Shown piece after piece: positions 32,190 to 40,899 of a DNA stretch of 64,000 nucleotides (its first letter is position 1; every line of letters begins with the position of its first letter). The notes below the pieces were generated by a model. The model was not told where the DNA came from, made no database searches, and saw nothing but the letters and a program-made list of their open reading frames with translations. The translations under genes were made by a program, and so were the position numbers. Origin of the DNA: an uncultured Lachnospiraceae bacterium (GTDB lineage Bacteria > Bacillota > Clostridia > Lachnospirales > Lachnospiraceae); NCBI GenBank assembly GCA_910585295.1, contig CAJUDE010000045.1, positions 1 to 64,000 on the forward strand. The letters run 5' to 3'.

Positions 32190-34041
32190 ATGGAATATAT
32201 TTTTGATAAATCCCAAAGTGAGGCGATTCGGCACTTGAAAGGGGCTTGCTTGTGCATCGCGGGACCTGGCAGTGGGTAAAACCAGAGTTATCACAGAGCG
32301 GACGCGCCAGTTAATTATCCATCATGGGATAGACCCTTCCCATATCCTTGTCATAACCTTTACCAAAGCAGCGGCGGCCCAGATGCGGGAGCGTTTTTTC
32401 CGCCTTATGGGCAAAAAGGGCTATCCCGTGACTTTTGGGACATTCCATGCAGTATTTTTCCAAATATTAAAGCATGCCTATGGATTCCATGGGGGGAATA
32501 TTGCCCGTGAAGAGCAAAGGTTCCAGTTTATGCGGGAAATTATCCAGCAGATGCATTTGGAGTATGAAGATGAGAATGAATTTGCAGGGGAATTGTTGGG
32601 GGAAATCAGCTTAATGAAAAATACTGGGGTAGCGTTGGAGCATTATTATCCCAAAAATTGTGCCAAAGAGATTTTTGAACAAATATTCCAGCGCTTTGAC
32701 AGCAGGATGAAACAGAACAGGCTGATTGATTTTGATGACATGCTTGTGTACTGTTATGAGCTGTTTGACCAGAGGAAGGACATACTGGCGGCTTGGCAGA
32801 GGAAATTCCAGTATATCCTGGTGGATGAGTTCCAGGATATCAACCGGCTTCAATTTGATATTGTGAAAATGCTTGCGCTGCCAGAAAATAACCTTTTCGT
32901 AGTGGGGGATGACGACCAGTCCATATACCGGTTCCGTGGGGCTAAGCCGGAATTGATGCTGGGCTTTGAGAAATCTTATCCAGAGGCCAGGCGGGTGCTT
33001 TTGGACGTCAATTACCGTTGCAGGAAACCAATTGTGGAGGCTTCCCTTCGGTTAATTTCCCACAATGCACAGCGGTTTGCGAAAAATATAAGGCCGTATG
33101 CCCAGGAAGGGAGGGGCAACGCTGTCCATTATTTCCAGTGGGAAGGACAGAAGGAGGAAGGGTTAGCGGTAATAGAACAAATTTTAAAAGACGTAAGGGA
33201 AGGGCGCCGCTATAATGACTGCGCCGTGCTGTTTCGGACAAATACACAGCCACGGCTGTTTATGTCCCAGCTTATGGCTTATAATATCCCATTCCGCACA
33301 AAAGACAATATCCCAAACCTCTATGAGCATTGGATTACCAGGGATATCCTGACTTATATCCGGCTGTCCCAGGGAAGCCGCAGCAGGAAAGACATGCTGC
33401 AGATTATGAACCGCCCGAACCGGTATATCACCAGGGAAAGCTTAGGGGAGGAAACCGTGGCGTTTGATGCCTGGGCAGATTATTTTTATGGGAAGAAACA
33501 ACATTGGGTGGCAGAACGGATAGAGCAATTAGAAGCCGACATACGGGTGCTGGGCAGAATCAGCCCTTATGCAGCGATCAATTATATCCGCATGGGCATT
33601 GGGTATGAAGGGTTTTTAAAAGATTATGCAGAATACCGCAGGATTAGCGCGGACAATTTGATGGAGGTCTTAGAGGAGCTTCAGGATGGGGCGAAGGAAT
33701 TCCATACCTATGAGGGCTGGTTTGCCCATATGGAGGAATATACCAGGGAACTTAAGAAGCAGCAAAAGCAGCAGGAACTGCTGGAGGACTGCGTGTCCCT
33801 TGCAACCCTTCACAGCGCCAAAGGGCTGGAATATGCCAACGTACATATTTTGGATGTGAACGAGGAATTAATGCCCTATAAAAAAGCGGTGCTGGATACC
33901 GATTTGCAGGAAGAGCGCAGGATGTTCTATGTAGGGGCCACCAGGGCAAAAGAAAATTTGTATATCCACAGCGTGAAAAAGTATAACGGAAGGGAAGTGG
34001 ATGTTTCAAGGTTTGTGGCGGAGATGCAGGGCCAGCTTTAG
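32190..34041 (+). pseudogene. UvrD/PcrA-type helicase with frameshift in Walker A
   Basis: ATG 32190 with GGAGGAAG starts MEYIFDKSQSEAIRHLKGA and reaches CIAGPGSG, then TAA at 32277. One base out of frame the sequence continues KTRVITERTRQ to 34041, with ILVDEFQDIN (Walker B), GDDDQSIYRFRGA and later superfamily 1 motifs to ATRAKENLYIHS. A single extra G in GGG (32274-32276) explains the break: removal restores GPGSGKT. The rest of the gene, about 590 codons, has no other lesion. A restart at GTG 32272 would lack the helicase N terminus and half the P-loop. It may be a recent mutation, a sequencing slip or recoding. Intact, it would be a 3'-5' helicase of about 617 aa. Confidence 0.85.
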
Positions 34042-34136
34042 GCCAAGGAAGCCAAGCGCCCCCTGCGGCGGCGCCAGCGGTTCCATAACATAGCGTTGCC
34101 TGCCGCCATATATATAAAACATAATTTAACAAAATT

Positions 34137-34169
34137 GGCATGCCCGCGCATAATGGCGCAGGGCATGCC
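34137..34169. terminator. Bidirectional terminator
   Basis: GGCATGCCC (34137-34145) pairs with GGGCATGCC (34161-34169), with more pairing inside (GCGC/GCGC). It lies between the helicase relic (+) and the convergent DUF1292 gene (-); on the minus strand it is followed by a T-rich stretch. Confidence 0.82.
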
Positions 34170-34175
34170 ACAGGC

Positions 34176-34511
34176 TCAGTCTGTTTCTAGAAGCGCGTCC
34201 CATTCCGCTTCATCTAACAATTCGTCAAAACGGTCAAAGGCAGCTTCCAATTCTTCTTCATCTTCAATATTATCCAGGGAGGGGTTTCCCTCTTCATCTT
34301 CAAAATAGCGGTAAAGGAACACTTCCCCTTCTTCCTTGTCATTTCCTTCTTCATCCAGGGGGAGCAGCACAATGTAATTCTGCCCTTCCAATTCAAATAT
34401 GGTAAGGATCCTGCATTCTGCTTCAGAGCCATCGTCCAGGGAAAGCGTGACTAAGATATCAGAACCATCGTCTTCGGGAAGCTCTGGATTCGTATTAGGG
34501 TGTTTGCTCAT
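34176..34511 (-). CDS. DUF1292 family protein
   Basis: A 111-residue very acidic protein with the DUF1292 core (ILVTLSLDDGSEAECRILTIFELEGQNYIVLLP, FLYRYFEDEEGNP). Such proteins are widespread in Firmicutes, related to YrzB, and have no known function. It is the second gene after the HD-GYP protein on the minus strand, 21 nt apart, so both may be co-transcribed. The C-terminal half is almost all Glu and Asp. Confidence 0.88.
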   Translation of the reverse strand: MSKHPNTNPELPEDDGSDILVTLSLDDGSEAECRILTIFELEGQNYIVLLPLDEEGNDKEEGEVFLYRYFEDEEGNPSLDNIEDEEELEAAFDRFDELLDEAEWDALLETD

Positions 34512-34532
34512 AGTTCGGCCTCTTTTCTTCTA

Positions 34533-35639
34533 TTATATAATTGCCTGAATATAAAGTTCAGGGTGTTTGGATAAATCCACATATTTATTTGTTGTGGTAA
34601 AGACAACGGGGCGGGAGAGGAATTGCCGGTTAATCATAATGATTTTGCCGGAAGACCCATCGTTCAGCAATACAGAATTCCCTATATATGTGTCGATAAT
34701 GTGGTGGAGGAATGGCAGCAGGTATTGGGAGTCATATTTTTCAAACCCTATCCGCTCAAATGTGGCAATCACTTCAAAGGGGCAGATGCCTTTGCGGTAA
34801 CAGCGGTTGCAGGTCATCGCGTCATATACATCGGCAATGGCAATGATTCTGGCAAAATCTGAGATGGAGTCCCCAGATAAGCCGGAAGGATAGCCAGAGC
34901 CGTCATACCGTTCATGGTGCATTAGGATAGCGGACTTCACCCGTTCATCCAGCGGGTAGCCGGCTAAGGCTTCCATGCCTAACGTTGGGTGCTGCCGTAC
35001 CTTTGCATGCTCTTCCTCAGTCAGCGCGCCTGGCTTCGTGAGGATTTTTGGGTCCACCATGCATTTGCCAATGTCATGCAGCAGCCCAGCAAGGGTCAAA
35101 AGATCAAGGTCTTCGTCTGGGAAATCCAGCCATTCGCCGGCCATGCGGCTGATAATTGCCACATTGATGCAATGGGCATATGTAGTGTCGTCAATCTGGC
35201 GCATATTATGCAGCATGTCAAACACAGACAGCGAGGTAAGGTGGTTAGAATATAAGCTGCTGATTTGGTCAAGGAGCGCATCTGGCTCAAGCGGCTGTGA
35301 CTTATCCACCACATTGCGGAAAGATTGCTTTAACAGTTCTGTTTTCTTGGAATAGTCCACTTTAAACATATGGAAATTCCGGCTTCGTTTTACTTTCTGG
35401 GCGTAAGTTTCTGTATCAGGTTCTGGCCCGTTTCCTTGGGCTGGGGCCTCAAGGGAAGTTTCGTCAATTTCATGTTCTGGGATAACCTGAACCCACTCGA
35501 CACCGTAAAACTCCAGGTATGAAATCTTCTGGGAAGTTATCACGGTATTTGCAGGGAATAATTTTTGGCCAGTTTTACTAAATACTGGCGCGGCAGTGAT
35601 CATTCCTGCAGACAAGTCTTTTGTTGCTATTTTTATCAT
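34533..35639 (-). CDS. HD-GYP domain protein, probable cyclic-di-GMP phosphodiesterase
   Basis: A 368-residue protein. Residues about 145-310 form the HD-GYP domain: HCINVAIISR, LLHDIGK with the metal HD pair, HHERYDGSGYPSGL (GYP motif) and IADVYDAMTCNR. The N-terminal region (about 1-70) is a small beta-rich domain often found before HD-GYP, and the C terminus carries another. HD-GYP enzymes cleave cyclic di-GMP, linking to motility, and this genome region encodes flagella. It is transcribed away from the fatty acid operon. Confidence 0.92.
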   Translation of the reverse strand: MIKIATKDLSAGMITAAPVFSKTGQKLFPANTVITSQKISYLEFYGVEWVQVIPEHEIDETSLEAPAQGNGPEPDTETYAQKVKRSRNFHMFKVDYSKKTELLKQSFRNVVDKSQPLEPDALLDQISSLYSNHLTSLSVFDMLHNMRQIDDTTYAHCINVAIISRMAGEWLDFPDEDLDLLTLAGLLHDIGKCMVDPKILTKPGALTEEEHAKVRQHPTLGMEALAGYPLDERVKSAILMHHERYDGSGYPSGLSGDSISDFARIIAIADVYDAMTCNRCYRKGICPFEVIATFERIGFEKYDSQYLLPFLHHIIDTYIGNSVLLNDGSSGKIIMINRQFLSRPVVFTTTNKYVDLSKHPELYIQAII

Positions 35640-35724
35640 TATGGTTTCCCCCTTTATCTATAAAAATAGAATATCATAGATAACAGAAAATTTCCAGAAC
35701 GATTTCAAAATTACAAATTTTAGA

Positions 35725-35752
35725 TTGACAAAGAGAATTTTTATGATATACT
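35725..35752 (+). promoter_or_regulatory. Promoter of the fatty acid synthesis operon
   Basis: TTGACA (35725-35730) and TATACT (35747-35752) are separated by 16 nt, 42 nt before the acpP start. Confidence 0.82.
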
Positions 35753-35766
35753 TTGGGTATCAAAAT
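35750..35766. promoter_or_regulatory. Candidate FabT-type operator
   Basis: ACTTTGGGTATCAAAAT overlaps the -10 and transcription start. It matches 13 of 16 defined positions of the streptococcal FabT site (ANTTTGATTATCAAATT), with TTTG and TCAAA half-sites kept. FabT is a MarR-type repressor of fab genes that responds to acyl-ACP. No FabT gene is in the window, so this remains a candidate. Confidence 0.5.
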
Positions 35767-35794
35767 ATTTGAAGATAAAAAGGAGATTATAGAA

Positions 35795-36025
35795 ATGTTA
35801 GAGAGAATGAAAGAGATTATCGCAGAGCAGTTAAGCGCAGAGGCAGACGGGATTACATTGGAGACTTCTTTTAAAGAAGATTTAGGGGCTGACTCCCTGG
35901 ATTTATTTGAGCTTGTCATGGCATTGGAGGATGAATATTCTGTGGAAATCCCTTCCGAAGATTTGGAGAAGCTGGCAACCGTTGGGGATGTAGTTGATTA
36001 TTTAAAAGAAAAAGGCGTGGAATAA
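35795..36025 (+). CDS. acpP: Acyl carrier protein
   Basis: A 76-residue acidic helical protein with the phosphopantetheine serine in GADSLDLFEL (Ser34). It carries growing acyl chains for the enzymes of this operon. ATG 35795 (MLERMKEIIAEQ) follows AAGGAGA; the longer frame from 35753 overlaps the operator. It is the first gene of a run of ten with gaps of only a few to tens of bases. Confidence 0.95.
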   Translation: MLERMKEIIAEQLSAEADGITLETSFKEDLGADSLDLFELVMALEDEYSVEIPSEDLEKLATVGDVVDYLKEKGVE

Positions 36026-36037
36026 GGGGTGTCACAA

Positions 36038-36970
36038 TTGAAGACGAGGATTACAGAACTGTTACAGATAGAAGCCCCCATTATACAAGGGGGGATGGCA
36101 TGGGTGGCAGAGCATAACCTGGCCGGCGCAGTGTCGGCGGCCGGGGGGCTTGGGATTATCGGCGCTGCCAATGCCCCGGCAGACTGGGTGCGCGGGGAAA
36201 TCCGCAAGGCAAGGGAGATTACAGATAAACCCATTGGCGTGAATGTGATGCTGTTAAGCCCTTATGCGGATGAAGTTGCACAGGTATTAGCAGAGGAGAA
36301 AGTTCCGGTAATCACAACTGGGGCGGGCAATCCTGGGAAATATATGGAGATGTGGAAAGCTGCCGGGAGCAGGGTGATCCCAGTTGTGGCAAGCGTGGCG
36401 TTGGCTAGGATGATGGAACGCGGCGGCGCGGATGCGGTAATTGCAGAAGGGACAGAATCCGGCGGCCATATTGGGGCTGCCACAACCATGACGTTAGTGC
36501 CGCAGGTTGTGGACACAGTGAAAATCCCAGTGGTTGCAGCCGGGGGGATTGGCGATGGAAGGGGCATGGCGGCGGCCTTTATGCTTGGGGCAGAGGCAGT
36601 GCAGCTTGGGACCCGGTTTGTAGTGGCAAAAGAATCTATCTGCCACCCCAACTACAAAGAGCGGATTATCAAGGCGAAAGACATTGATTCCGCAGTGACT
36701 GGAAGGAGCCATGGGCATCCAATCCGCCAGCTCCGTAACCAGATGACAAAAGAGTACATACAAAAAGAGCAGGAAGGCGTACCATTTGAAGAATTGGAGC
36801 TTTTGGCAGTTGGGTCTTTGCGCAATGCCGTGATAGACGGGGACGTAAAGCATGGGACTGTGATGGCAGGGCAGATTGCAGGGTTAATTAAGAAGGAGCA
36901 GGCTTGCCAGGAAATTGTGGATGAAATAATGGAGGAAGCAAAAGCTTTGATGCAAGGAGTAGGGTTATGA
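36038..36970 (+). CDS. fabK: Enoyl-ACP reductase II (FMN-dependent)
   Basis: A 310-residue TIM-barrel flavoprotein that reduces enoyl-ACP with NAD(P)H, replacing FabI. The typical start KTRITELLQIEAPIIQGGMAW, AGGLGIIGAAN, ITTGAGNPG, AEGTESGGHIG and AAGGIGDGRGMAAAFMLGAEAVQLGTRF are present. TTG 36038 is preferred to GTG 36029 because AAGGGG is 8 nt before it and it matches the family start. It overlaps fabD by 4 nt. FabK-only species resist FabI inhibitors such as triclosan. Confidence 0.93.
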   Translation: MKTRITELLQIEAPIIQGGMAWVAEHNLAGAVSAAGGLGIIGAANAPADWVRGEIRKAREITDKPIGVNVMLLSPYADEVAQVLAEEKVPVITTGAGNPGKYMEMWKAAGSRVIPVVASVALARMMERGGADAVIAEGTESGGHIGAATTMTLVPQVVDTVKIPVVAAGGIGDGRGMAAAFMLGAEAVQLGTRFVVAKESICHPNYKERIIKAKDIDSAVTGRSHGHPIRQLRNQMTKEYIQKEQEGVPFEELELLAVGSLRNAVIDGDVKHGTVMAGQIAGLIKKEQACQEIVDEIMEEAKALMQGVGL

Positions 36971-37899
36971 GAAAAATTGCGTTTATTTTCCCAGGGCAGG
37001 GTGCCCAGTATACCGGAATGGGCAGGGATTTTTACGAAAATTATAACAGGGCGAAAGAAGTATTCGCCATTGCAGGAAAAGTATCTGGGATGTCGATGGA
37101 AGAGCTGATTTTCCGGGAAAATGAAAACCTTGACATTACAAAATACACACAGGTTGCTATGCTGACCGTGGAACTTGCGATTTTAAAGGTATTAGAGGAA
37201 AATGGCATCACTTCTTCGGTAAATGCGGGGCTAAGTTTAGGGGAATATGCAGCCCTGACAGCTTCTGGAGGGCTGTCTGTGCGCAATGCGCTGGAGCTTG
37301 TGGTCAAGCGCGGCGCCCTGATGCAGGATGCAGTCCCCACAGGCGGGGCCATGACAGCGGTTATGGGGCTTGAGGCCAGCCTGGTAGAAGAAATTTGCGG
37401 GCAAGTGGAAGGCATTGTGTCTGTGGCAAACTATAACTGCCCAGGGCAGATTGTTATCAGTGGGGAAGAGGAGGCAGTCCAGGAGGCAGCCGGCAAAATG
37501 AAGGAAGCTGGGGCGAAACGGTGCATCCCCTTAAATGTCAGTGGGCCATTCCATTCTAAAATGCTTGTGGAAGCTGGGGAAAAGCTGGCCGAAGAGCTTG
37601 AGAAAGTTGAAATCGGGGAACTGACAACGCCTTATATCTCAAATGTGACGGCAGAATACGTGATAGAGAAAGAAGAAGTAAAAGGATTGCTGCAGCAGCA
37701 GGTGTCGTCTTCTGTAAAATGGCAGCAGACCGTGGAGCTGATGGTTTCCGAGGGGGTGGACACTTTTATAGAAATCGGGCCGAAAAAAACATTGTCCGCA
37801 TTTTTGAAAAAGATTGCGCCTAAGGCTTTCAGCTACCATGTAGAAACAATAAAGGATATGGAGGAGCTTTTAGAAGCCCTGAAAGTGGACGCAAAATAA
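36967..37899 (+). CDS. fabD: Malonyl-CoA:ACP transacylase
   Basis: A 310-residue acyltransferase loading malonyl from CoA to ACP. FPGQGAQYTGMG is the N-terminal motif; the nucleophile is Ser90 in GLSLGEYAAL, with the catalytic histidine in GPFHSKML. It overlaps fabK in an ATGA, so translation is coupled. Length is normal for FabD. Confidence 0.96.
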   Translation: MRKIAFIFPGQGAQYTGMGRDFYENYNRAKEVFAIAGKVSGMSMEELIFRENENLDITKYTQVAMLTVELAILKVLEENGITSSVNAGLSLGEYAALTASGGLSVRNALELVVKRGALMQDAVPTGGAMTAVMGLEASLVEEICGQVEGIVSVANYNCPGQIVISGEEEAVQEAAGKMKEAGAKRCIPLNVSGPFHSKMLVEAGEKLAEELEKVEIGELTTPYISNVTAEYVIEKEEVKGLLQQQVSSSVKWQQTVELMVSEGVDTFIEIGPKKTLSAFLKKIAPKAFSYHVETIKDMEELLEALKVDAK

Positions 37900-37929
37900 G
37901 CGTGGGAATGTGCAGAAAGGGTATCAGTC

Positions 37930-38673
37930 ATGAAATTAGAAGGAAAAACAGCATTGGTCACAGGGGCTTCCCGGGGGATTGGGAAAGCGATTGCAAAAGC
38001 GCTTGCAGCAGAAGGGGCTATGGTGGCCGTGAATTATAATGGCTCCAAGGAAGCGGCAGAGCAGGTAGTGGCAGAGATTCAGGCGCAAGGCGGCAAGGCG
38101 GCCAGCTTTGGGTGCAGCGTGGCGGACCCGGCGGCAGTGGAGCAGATGGTAGCGCAGATTGTGGCAGAATATAAACGCCTGGATATTCTGGTAAATAATG
38201 CTGGCATTACAAGGGATAACTTGATTTTGAAGATGAAGGAAGAAGATTTTGGCACAGTGCTTGACACAAATTTAAAAGGCGTGTTCCATACTTCCAAACA
38301 TGCCGCCAAGCAGATGCTGCGGCAAAAATCAGGGAGCATAGTGAATATTTCCTCTATTTCCGGCATTATGGGCAATCCTGGACAGACAAATTATGCGGCA
38401 TCTAAGGCAGGCGTGATAGGGTTTACAAAATCACTGGCAAGGGAACTGGCTTCCAGGGAAATACGTGTCAACGCCGTTGCGCCTGGGTTTATTGAAACAG
38501 AGATGACGCAGAAGCTGCCAGAGGCTGCAGCCAAGGCTGGGATGGCCCAGATTCCGTTCCGGCGGTTTGGGACGGCGGAAGAGGTGGCAAAGGCAGTCTG
38601 CTTCCTGGTTTCTGAAGATGCGTCTTATATCACCGGGCAGGTGCTGCAGGTAGATGGCGGAATGGGAATGTAA
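37930..38673 (+). CDS. fabG: 3-oxoacyl-ACP reductase
   Basis: A 247-residue short-chain dehydrogenase reducing beta-ketoacyl-ACP with NADPH. It has the cofactor motif TGASRGIG, NNAG, the catalytic Ser (NISSISG) and YAASKAG Tyr-Lys pair, and the C terminus ITGQVLQVDGGMGM. It lies 30 nt after fabD and 13 nt before fabF. Confidence 0.96.
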   Translation: MKLEGKTALVTGASRGIGKAIAKALAAEGAMVAVNYNGSKEAAEQVVAEIQAQGGKAASFGCSVADPAAVEQMVAQIVAEYKRLDILVNNAGITRDNLILKMKEEDFGTVLDTNLKGVFHTSKHAAKQMLRQKSGSIVNISSISGIMGNPGQTNYAASKAGVIGFTKSLARELASREIRVNAVAPGFIETEMTQKLPEAAAKAGMAQIPFRRFGTAEEVAKAVCFLVSEDASYITGQVLQVDGGMGM

Positions 38674-38686
38674 GGAAGGAGACAGG

Positions 38687-39928
38687 ATGAAAAGAGTTGT
38701 AGTTACTGGCATGGGGGCAATTACCCCCATTGGATTGAATATAGAAGAATTTTGGGATGGGTTGAAAAATGGGAGGACAGGGTTTGGCGAGATCACCCAG
38801 TTTGACGCGTCAGAGTTCAAAGTGAAGGTCGCGGCAAGCGTCAAAGGCTTTGAAGCGAAGGACTATATGGACGTAAAGTCCGCAAGGCGTATGGAATTGT
38901 TTTGCCAATATGCGGTGGCGGCGGCAAAAGAGGCTTTCGCGCAGTCCGGGATATCCATGGGGCAGGAAGACCCTTACAGGGTTGGGTGCGCCATTGGCTC
39001 CGGCGTAGGGAGCCTGCAGGCGCTGGAACGGGAACATAAGAAATTGCTGGAAAAAGGGCCGGGAAGGGTCAATCCGCTTTTGGTTCCCCTAATGATTACC
39101 AATATGGCGGCAGGGAATGTTTCCATTCAGTTTGGGTTAAAAGGAAAAAGCTTAAATGTGGTGACAGCTTGCGCAACAGGAACCCATTCCATTGGGGAAG
39201 CTTTCCGCACCATCCAGGCAGGGGATGCAGACGTAATGCTTGCCGGTGGGACAGAAAGTTCCATCACCCCCATTGGGATTGGCGGGTTTAGCGCATTGAC
39301 GGCTTTATCTTCTAGCAATGACGTCAACCGCTGTTCCATCCCCTTTGACAAAGACCGCAGCGGTTTTGTAATGGGGGAAGGCGCAGGCGTTGTAGTATTA
39401 GAGGAACTGGAACATGCAAAGAAACGCGGCGCGCGAATCTTAGCAGAGGTTGTAGGATATGGCGCTACCAGCGACGCTTTCCATATCACCTCCCCGGCAG
39501 AAGACGGCATGGGGGCGGCAATGGCAATGAAGAATGCAGTGGGGGATGCAGGGATTTCCCCAGAAGACGTGGAATATATCAATGCCCATGGGACCAGCAC
39601 CCACCACAATGACTTGTTTGAGACAAGGGCCATTAAAATAGCATTTGGGCAGCATGCTTACCAGATGAAAATCAATTCCACCAAGTCCATGGTGGGCCAT
39701 TTGCTGGGGGCGGCAGGCGCAGTGGAAGCGATTGCATGCATCCTGCAGATGCAGCATGGTTATATCCATGCCACAGTGGGGCTTCAGGAGTCGGAGGAAG
39801 AGTTGGACTTAGACTATATGAAGGGGAAAGGCATAGAGAAGGAGTTTACATATGCCTTAACAAACTCGCTGGGGTTCGGCGGGCATAATGCCAGCCTATT
39901 GTTGAAAAAGTTTGAAGGGCAGGAGTAA
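38687..39928 (+). CDS. fabF: 3-oxoacyl-ACP synthase II
   Basis: A 413-residue condensing enzyme elongating acyl-ACP with malonyl-ACP. The nucleophile is Cys162 in TACATGTHSIG; the histidines are in HGTSTHHND and KSMVGHLLGAAGA. ATG 38687 (MKRVVVTGMGAITPIG) follows AAGGAG; the longer frame overlaps fabG. No fabH is in the operon, so initiation enzymes lie elsewhere. Confidence 0.96.
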   Translation: MKRVVVTGMGAITPIGLNIEEFWDGLKNGRTGFGEITQFDASEFKVKVAASVKGFEAKDYMDVKSARRMELFCQYAVAAAKEAFAQSGISMGQEDPYRVGCAIGSGVGSLQALEREHKKLLEKGPGRVNPLLVPLMITNMAAGNVSIQFGLKGKSLNVVTACATGTHSIGEAFRTIQAGDADVMLAGGTESSITPIGIGGFSALTALSSSNDVNRCSIPFDKDRSGFVMGEGAGVVVLEELEHAKKRGARILAEVVGYGATSDAFHITSPAEDGMGAAMAMKNAVGDAGISPEDVEYINAHGTSTHHNDLFETRAIKIAFGQHAYQMKINSTKSMVGHLLGAAGAVEAIACILQMQHGYIHATVGLQESEEELDLDYMKGKGIEKEFTYALTNSLGFGGHNASLLLKKFEGQE

Positions 39929-39932
39929 ACGT

Positions 39933-40385
39933 ATGGAATTTGAAAATCTCGAGAAGTTGATCCATGCAGTGTCGGAATCGGAATTGACCCAGTTCTCCTA
40001 TGAGGAGAATGGGGTGTCCATTTCCATGAAAAAAGATAAGAAGCAGAAACTTGTCACAATCAATAATGTGGCGGAGAATACAGCGTCCGGCGTACCAGCC
40101 CTTGTGGCGGCAGATTCTAAAGAGACAGGCCAGGAGGCAAAGGCAGCGGAAGGGAATACAGTGAAATCCCCGTTAGTCGGGACATTTTACAGCGCCCCAG
40201 ACCCAGAGTCAGAGCCGTTTGTGAAGGTAGGGGACCATGTGTCAAAAGGGCAGGTTCTTGGGATTGTGGAAGCCATGAAATTAATGAACGAAATTGAAAG
40301 TGACTTTGAGGGCGTGGTGAAGCAGGTCCTGGTGTCAAATGAAGATGTGATAGAATTTGGCCAGCCGTTGTTTGTGATTGGGTAG
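39933..40385 (+). CDS. accB: Biotin carboxyl carrier protein of acetyl-CoA carboxylase
   Basis: A 150-residue protein: N-terminal helical region (EFENLEKLIHAVSESELTQFSYEENG), an Ala-rich linker (about 58-78) and the biotinyl domain with the lysine in GIVEAMKLMNEIE. It carries CO2 from AccC to AccDA. ATG 39933 lies 4 nt after the fabF stop, so translation is coupled. Confidence 0.95.
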   Translation: MEFENLEKLIHAVSESELTQFSYEENGVSISMKKDKKQKLVTINNVAENTASGVPALVAADSKETGQEAKAAEGNTVKSPLVGTFYSAPDPESEPFVKVGDHVSKGQVLGIVEAMKLMNEIESDFEGVVKQVLVSNEDVIEFGQPLFVIG

Positions 40386-40444
40386 TCCATGCCAGAGGAA
40401 TCGGCAGGGGCAGAAAACAGGTAGATACCACAGGAGGGATTGCA

Positions 40445-40876
40445 ATGCCATTAATGGGAACAAAGGAAATTATGGAAGTCATTCCACACAGGCAGCCTTT
40501 TTTATTGATAGACACAATTGAAGAGCTGGAACCGGGAAAACGTGCAGTAGGGCGTAAATGCGTGACATTTAACGAGCCGTTCTTTGCAGGGCATTTTCCA
40601 GGGGAGCCAGTAATGCCAGGGGTGCTGATTGTGGAGGCGCTGGCCCAGACAGGGGCGGTGGCAATCTTAAGCCAGCCAGATTTCAAGGGTAAGACCGCAT
40701 ATTTTGGAGCCATCAATAATGCCCGGTTTAAGCAGAAGGTAGTCCCAGGGGACGTGTTAGAGTTAGAACTTGAGATTATCAAGCAAAAAGGGCCAGTAGG
40801 GATTGGGAGCGCGAAAGCAACGGTAAATGGGAAGCTTGCTGTTTCAGCGGAACTTACCTTTGTAATCGGGCAATAG
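40445..40876 (+). CDS. fabZ: 3-hydroxyacyl-ACP dehydratase
   Basis: A 143-residue hotdog-fold dehydratase. HRQPFLLID carries the catalytic histidine and GHFPGEPVMPGVLIVEALAQ the catalytic glutamate. It forms the trans-2-enoyl-ACP used by FabK. Its place between accB and accC is usual in Firmicute fab operons. AGGAGGGA precedes the ATG. Confidence 0.96.
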   Translation: MPLMGTKEIMEVIPHRQPFLLIDTIEELEPGKRAVGRKCVTFNEPFFAGHFPGEPVMPGVLIVEALAQTGAVAILSQPDFKGKTAYFGAINNARFKQKVVPGDVLELELEIIKQKGPVGIGSAKATVNGKLAVSAELTFVIGQ

Positions 40877-40899
40877 AATAAGTTAAAGGAGCATTTTAT

